From JBKBXU01 sp046313675 (GTDB taxonomy: Bacteria > Bacteroidota > Bacteroidia > Cytophagales > Cytophagaceae), in contig JBKBXU010000041.1 in assembly GCA_046313675.1 (NCBI GenBank), positions 1-19,586 on the forward strand: a stretch of DNA of 19,586 nucleotides. The letters are read 5' to 3'. Below the pieces are notes generated by a model. That model saw nothing but the letters and a program-made list of their open reading frames with translations. It was not told where the DNA came from and made no database searches. Every line of letters starts with the position of its first letter. The first letter of the stretch is position 1. Of the stretch, positions 15,563 through 19,586 are shown one piece after another. The translations under genes and the position numbers were made by a program.

Positions 15563-15920
15563 ATGATTACAGAACAAGACGTAGCGTTATTTTTAAGAGA
15601 ATTCAACGACAAAATGGGGGTTTGGGATGTACTTTTCCGAGACGATCGTGGCAAAAATGCACAAACTCTTATAGACTTAGAACTTCGACCCAATAGAACG
15701 CAAGAAAATCTTAGAATTATTAGAAACTAAAGACTATAGCGAAGGTCCGCTAAAAGAAAAGCTTTATAATGGATCTAACATGTGGGTATTTGGTAAAATA
15801 ATTAAAAACAAAGAAGTCTATATCAAAATTACGCTAGGCGCATCAGGATGCAGCGTAATCTGTATTTCCTTTCATTTAGCAGAATATAAAATACACTATC
15901 CTTTAAAAGAAATGATATGA
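15563..15920 (+). pseudogene. MqsR-like toxin gene broken by a +1 frameshift
   Basis: The frame from ATG 15563 (MITEQDVALFLREFNDKMGVWDVLF..., RGKNAQTLIDLEL) runs to a stop at 15730, giving only 55 residues. The next frame continues the protein without a break: PIERKKILELLE, TKDYSEGPLKEKLYN, MWVFGKII, EVYIKITLGASGC, VICISFHLAEYKIHYPLKEMI, ending at TGA 15918-15920. Removing one C from the CCC at 15689-15691 joins the two into one 118-residue protein ending in the FGK...VYIK...ISFH pattern of MqsR-type, RelE-fold mRNA interferases found beside SocA/Panacea antitoxins in Bacteroidota. The gene overlaps the antitoxin by ATGA. As written the toxin is inactive unless the extra base is a sequencing error. 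Family name is from memory; the frameshift is seen directly. Confidence 0.82.
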
Positions 15921-16921
15921 AAAGTCCAATAACAGGTAAAGAAATGATATTGACAAAAGAAAAAAGGTCAATCGAATTTCGAAAAGAGGCATTTGAAGTT
16001 GTTTTTCATTATTACAAATGTGAAGATAGTGGAGAACAATTTACAACAACTTCATTTGATGAAGTGAATATGAATCAGGTATACAATCAATATCGTGATT
16101 TAAACAATATTCCCTTTCCAGATGAAATTACAAAAATCCGTGAAAAATATGATTTGCCAGCATCTAAGATGTCTGCAATATTAGGCTTTGGCACAAATAC
16201 ATATCGTCAATATGAGGCAGGTGAGATGCCAAGTGTTTCAAATGCACGATTAATCCAAATGGTTGATGATCCTAAGAAGTTTATTGATATCGTAGAACTA
16301 TGTGAATCACTAGACGAAAAAACAAAAACAAAATGTGTAAATACAGCCCAAAGCTTAGTTGAGGAAAGAAAGCGTAATATTTTCAATATAAATCTTAAAG
16401 ATTATTTACTCGGCAGTCACTTAGCAGATATATATTCAGGATATCGAAATCCAAATTTTGAAAAATTTACTGAAATGGTTGTATTCTTTTCTGAACAAAT
16501 GGAACCGTTCAAAACTAAGATGAACAAATTACTATTTTATGCAGATTTTTTAATGTTCAAAGAAAGTTGCTTTTCAATAAGTGGGGTAAGGTATAAAGCA
16601 ATAAACAAAGGACCTGTGCCAAATAATTTCCAAAGTGTTTTTGAATATCTAGCGAACAATGATGTAATTGATATTTATTACATTCAGTTCCCGCATGGCT
16701 ATACAGGAGAAAAATTTAAAGCAAGAGAAGACAGACCTTTCAATTATAAATTATTTACTGAAGCCGAAATTTCTGTTTTAGAAAAAGTTTCCAAAGCATT
16801 TAATCAATCCACAACAAATGACATAATAGAGATTAGTCACTTAGAAGATGCTTGGAAGAATAATGAGAAAGATAAAAATGTTATTAGCTATAAATATGCC
16901 TTTGATTTAACTCAAATTTAA
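15917..16921 (+). CDS. antitoxin with HTH and Panacea (SocA-like, DUF4065) domain
   Basis: 334 residues. Residues 1-50 resemble the MqsA zinc-ribbon part (MKSPITGKEM ... CEDSGEQFTTTSFDE) but keep only one cysteine, so zinc binding is probably lost. A helix-turn-helix follows at about 70-122 (ITKIREKYDLPASKMSAILGFG, YRQYEAGEMPSVSNARL). The C-terminal half, about 185-334, is a DUF4065/Panacea domain (KMNKLLFYADFLMFKE ... GVRYKAINKGPVPNNF), the fold used by a broad class of antitoxins to neutralise varied toxins. It overlaps the toxin frame by 4 bp, so translation is coupled. It probably represses its own promoter. The gene is intact while its toxin is broken. Base use is AT-rich compared with pgi. 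Confidence 0.85.
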   Translation: MKSPITGKEMILTKEKRSIEFRKEAFEVVFHYYKCEDSGEQFTTTSFDEVNMNQVYNQYRDLNNIPFPDEITKIREKYDLPASKMSAILGFGTNTYRQYEAGEMPSVSNARLIQMVDDPKKFIDIVELCESLDEKTKTKCVNTAQSLVEERKRNIFNINLKDYLLGSHLADIYSGYRNPNFEKFTEMVVFFSEQMEPFKTKMNKLLFYADFLMFKESCFSISGVRYKAINKGPVPNNFQSVFEYLANNDVIDIYYIQFPHGYTGEKFKAREDRPFNYKLFTEAEISVLEKVSKAFNQSTTNDIIEISHLEDAWKNNEKDKNVISYKYAFDLTQI

Positions 16922-16924
16922 TAA

Positions 16925-17030
16925 TCGTACTATGAGATTGAAAGAATGATTATTGAAGAAGAGCAAAGAGGAAATGAAAGAGCTGAATATGGAAAACATA
17001 TAATCCAGGAGCTCTCAGAACGACTTACCT
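16925..17030 (+). pseudogene. fragment of a DUF1016 (YhcG-type) nuclease N-terminal domain
   Basis: One codon after the antitoxin stop, the frame reads SYYEIERMIIEEEQ ... ERAEYGKHIIQELSERLTS, about 35 residues that match the core of the DUF1016 N-terminal domain (typical form YxEIGRxIVEEEQxGxxRAEYGKxLLxxLSxxLT). No start, catalytic domain or continuation is present; the match ends where the BamA 3' direct repeat begins at 17034. DUF1016 proteins are PD-(D/E)XK-linked nucleases often found with restriction and mobile loci. This is a relic, not a gene. Confidence 0.8.
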
Positions 17031-17033
17031 CGT

Positions 17034-17222
17034 ATGCATTATATACCAAAGCTAGAAAGCCTCCGCAATCATAATATAAAACCCACTTTGGCCGCGGCCA
17101 AAGCCGTAATCAAAGCGTAAATTTAAGTGTTCTTTTTTATTGACGGTATAACGCAAGCCTGCACCATAGGAATATTTCAGCGTATTGAAGCGGACATCAT
17201 CAAACTGGTTAAATACATCTCC
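17034..17222. repeat. direct repeat, right copy (3' end of the intact barrel gene)
   Basis: Same-orientation partner of 14979-15168, made of the last 56 codons, stop and about 20 bases of 3' flank of the gene at 17052. Recombination between the copies would remove about 2.05 kb and leave one complete barrel gene. Confidence 0.85.
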
Positions 17223-18176
17223 CACACCGGCAAAACATGCCATACCTATGCGCCAGAAAAGTGGTGTTCGAAACTCCACCTGGGTGCCAATAAAATTATG
17301 ATCCCGGTAACGGTTTCTGGCGTATCCTCTAAGTATATCATCGTTGCCCGCAAAGGCCATGGCTATAAAAGAAGGATTTCCAAAGTTAAAATTAGCAACC
17401 GAGTTAGTCGCTATAACGGCTCTTTTAAAGACATTTATATAATAGTTGTAAGTAACGTTCACATTGGTATACCTGAATTCACTCCCCAAATAACCCCCAT
17501 AGAAATAGGAAGAAACTTCAAAAAACCGTCCTTCCATAGGATAAACCACATTATCCCTGCTGTCATACAAACTTACCAAACCAAGGCCGGAAGTAAGACC
17601 CCCATCGGCACCGGTAACCTGGCCGGATGCCAGCTTTCTGTCAGACTCTATATGATACTTGTAGGTATAAATCATCTGCATATCGGCACCCATAAACAGG
17701 TGTGGTTTAACTTTTCTCAGCACCAGCTTTTTAAAACTTACAAGGTTGTAATCATAACGTTCCATTTCCCCGTCTTCAGTCCGGTTTCCTATGCCATAGA
17801 ATTTATCCGGAAAATTCCGGTATCGCACCTCTCCTTTCAGAAAGAATTTCTCATCTTTTAGAAATATGTTCCATGAGCCCCAGACATCCAGTTGGCGATT
17901 TTGGGTGTAATCAATAAGCAGTTTTGAATACGACAACCTGGTAGAATTACCCGAATCACCATCGATTTTGAAATAGTATACCCCCAGCCCTCCGAAGGCA
18001 AAACGAGTGTCAGGTGTATAATAAAACAAGGGTAATCCAAGAAATCCTTTCTTCGTATCCGAAGAGTCTTCGGATAAAGGTAAGCCGGGACTATCCTGAT
18101 TCGCAGCACTTACGTTATTCGAAAATAGTAAGAACAGCAAGCACAGCAAAAACCCTAATGTATGAAGGGACTTCAT
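17052..18176 (-). CDS. BamA/TamA-type surface antigen (D15) beta-barrel protein, no POTRA
   Basis: 374 residues from the ATG at 18176; a TTG at 18221 is in frame but would put 15 residues before the signal peptide (MKSLHTLGFLLCLLFLLFSNNVSA). After it comes a barrel only: alternating hydrophobic strands, LYDSRDNVVYPMEGRFFEV (the typical D15 loop-strand), LRGYARNRYRDHNFIGTQVEFRTPLF (the conserved RGY...EfR segment), and a terminal phenylalanine in IMIAEAF, the usual outer-membrane insertion signal. POTRA domains are absent, so it is not the essential BamA but a shorter relative of unknown function. Its last 56 codons recur as the orphan at 14998. It diverges from the SBBP gene with 153 bp between starts. 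Confidence 0.88.
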   Translation of the reverse strand: MKSLHTLGFLLCLLFLLFSNNVSAANQDSPGLPLSEDSSDTKKGFLGLPLFYYTPDTRFAFGGLGVYYFKIDGDSGNSTRLSYSKLLIDYTQNRQLDVWGSWNIFLKDEKFFLKGEVRYRNFPDKFYGIGNRTEDGEMERYDYNLVSFKKLVLRKVKPHLFMGADMQMIYTYKYHIESDRKLASGQVTGADGGLTSGLGLVSLYDSRDNVVYPMEGRFFEVSSYFYGGYLGSEFRYTNVNVTYNYYINVFKRAVIATNSVANFNFGNPSFIAMAFAGNDDILRGYARNRYRDHNFIGTQVEFRTPLFWRIGMACFAGVGDVFNQFDDVRFNTLKYSYGAGLRYTVNKKEHLNLRFDYGFGRGQSGFYIMIAEAF

Positions 18177-18329
18177 CGGTGATAAATATCGTTTATTTGG
18201 AATAATACGAAAATTGCACAAATAAATGTTGATACATGTAATGAATTTATGTCAATGCAATCAAGAAATTTTTATTATGACTAAAAATATTTTAATTTTA
18301 TATTGATATTCTAATATTAAAAACAGAGA

Positions 18330-19586
18330 ATGAGGCAAATACTCCTTTTGATGTTATTGTCATTGACATCGCTTTTGGCGATGGCACATTCTATACCCTC
18401 CTCCCATCTTCAGTATATAGAAAATAAAGGACAATGGCCTTCGCAGGTACTGTACAAAGCAGATGTGCCGGGGGGGGCGGCTTTTTTGGAAAAGGGGGGG
18501 ATAACCTATCATTTGTGGGAAAATCCTTTCACTGAACACGCCCAGGCAAAAAAAGAAGCACCACAAAAAGGTGAAGTGAAAAAAGAAGTTCGTTTAAAAG
18601 GTCATGCCTTCAAAGTCAACTTTATAGAATCAAATCCTAACCTTAAAGTATCCGGAGGCGAAAAACAGGATCAATATTATAATTATTTTCTGGGCAATGA
18701 CAAACGTCAATGGGCGTCAAAGGCAGGAGCGTACAAGATTGTACACTACCATGAGATTTATAACTCCATTGACTTAACGGTTTATTCTAATTCAAGTAAT
18801 CTAAAATATGATTTTATAGTTAAGGTAGGTGCTAATCCCAAAAACATCTTGATGGAATTTACCGGAGCTGATAACTTGTTATTAAGAGACGGCAACCTGA
18901 TAATTACTACTTCAATTGGGGAAATAATAGAGAAAAAGCCTTTTGCCTACCAAATTATTAATGGCAAAAAAACACCTATTCCATGTGAATTTCTTTTAGT
19001 AAACAACCGACTTCAATTTCATTTTCCCCATGGGTATAACCAGGAACTGGAGCTAATAATCGACCCTGAGCTGATGTTTTCAACCTTCTCGGGTTCTTTT
19101 TCCAATAACTTTGGATACACGGCAACATTTGATTCCGATGGCTTTTTATATTCCGGAAGCACCGCCTTCGGCACGCAATACCCAACCACCTTAGGTGCGT
19201 ATGATCGCACATTCAATGGCGGAATCGTAGATATTGCCATTACGAAATACGATACCACGGGGACAATGCGCATCTACTCCACTTACATAGGAGGCAACAG
19301 CGATGAGATGCCTCACAGCCTCATTGTAAACAGCAATGATGAACTGTATATTTTAGGTACAACCAGTTCTACTAATTATCCTACAACGGACGATGCGTTT
19401 GACAGCACATTTAATGGAGGCACCTATCTTGATTTAGAAAATGGCCTTGGAACTATTTATACCAATGGTTCTGACCTCATAATTTCCCAATTAAGCTTTG
19501 ATGGTTCTCAACTATTGGCATCTACCTATCTTGGAGGAAGTCAAAATGATGGTATTAATATACTTGTACCATTAGGTGTTACCCCC
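18330..19586 (+). CDS. SBBP-repeat surface protein, 5' part (runs off the window)
   Basis: The frame is open from ATG 18330 to the window end, 419 codons, with no stop. A signal peptide (ILLLMLLSLTSLLAMAHS) precedes the ENKGQWPSQVLYKADVPGG block and a domain of about 220 residues known from large Bacteroidota surface proteins, ending ...LELIIDPELMFSTFSGS. SBBP beta-propeller units then begin: GSTAFGTQYPTTLGAYDRTF, VDIAITKYDTTG, STYIGGNSDE, and SSTNYPTTDDAFDSTFNGG. Such proteins usually end in a T9SS sorting or gliding-motility-associated C-terminal domain, which would lie beyond the window. Near codon 50 the gene holds G8, T6 and G7 tracts within 31 bases. Export by T9SS is inferred from the family. 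Confidence 0.85.
   Translation, partial: MRQILLLMLLSLTSLLAMAHSIPSSHLQYIENKGQWPSQVLYKADVPGGAAFLEKGGITYHLWENPFTEHAQAKKEAPQKGEVKKEVRLKGHAFKVNFIESNPNLKVSGGEKQDQYYNYFLGNDKRQWASKAGAYKIVHYHEIYNSIDLTVYSNSSNLKYDFIVKVGANPKNILMEFTGADNLLLRDGNLIITTSIGEIIEKKPFAYQIINGKKTPIPCEFLLVNNRLQFHFPHGYNQELELIIDPELMFSTFSGSFSNNFGYTATFDSDGFLYSGSTAFGTQYPTTLGAYDRTFNGGIVDIAITKYDTTGTMRIYSTYIGGNSDEMPHSLIVNSNDELYILGTTSSTNYPTTDDAFDSTFNGGTYLDLENGLGTIYTNGSDLIISQLSFDGSQLLASTYLGGSQNDGINILVPLGVTP

Noticed and set aside
17127..17861. 244-codon plus-strand frame
   Set aside because: Entirely antisense to the barrel gene, which has a signal peptide, conserved D15 motifs and a proper C-terminal Phe.

Overview
The window looks like a draft-genome piece of a Bacteroidota bacterium, probably Cytophagales-like. 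Reasons: a type IX secretion (T9SS) cargo protein with a C-terminal sorting domain, an SBBP-repeat surface protein with the usual ENKGQW amino end, GWxTD and DUF4293 proteins typical of the phylum, no clear Shine-Dalgarno sites, several TAnnTTTG-type -7 promoter boxes, and some non-ATG starts. A run of 17 N inside one gene marks an assembly gap.

Layout. 41-2001 (+): a GWxTD lipoprotein overlapping the 23S rRNA methyltransferase rlmB. 2063-5204 (-): a membrane-anchored, possibly GyrI-like protein abutting an MsbA-type ABC exporter, then truA behind its own terminator. 5279-13187 (+): mostly single-gene units, several closed by clear hairpins: DUF4293 membrane protein, a PorE-like TPR/beta-propeller/OmpA protein, htpG, dps, a MORN/YwqK-like secreted protein, and pgi. 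This part is ordinary housekeeping and envelope content.

13188-17222 is accessory. A T9SS cargo gene is flanked by two related palindromic elements, the first a perfect 62-bp palindrome. Next comes an island lying between two direct repeats of about 190 bp. One repeat is the 3' end of an intact BamA-type outer-membrane barrel gene; the other is an orphan copy of that 3' end. The island holds an unexplained structured stretch, a promoter with a palindromic operator candidate, an MqsR-like toxin gene broken by one frameshift, an overlapping Panacea/SocA-type antitoxin gene, and a 35-codon fragment of a DUF1016 (YhcG-type) nuclease.

17052-19586: the barrel gene (-), and diverging from it the 5' part of a long SBBP-repeat surface protein (+), which runs off the window and carries G8, T6 and G7 tracts close together near its start.

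How it fits together: the envelope genes (PorE-like anchor, T9SS cargo, SBBP protein, barrel protein) suit a T9SS-bearing gliding-type bacterium. The most interesting part is the island, which has the geometry of an element inserted at the 3' end of a barrel gene, with a decaying toxin-antitoxin module inside.
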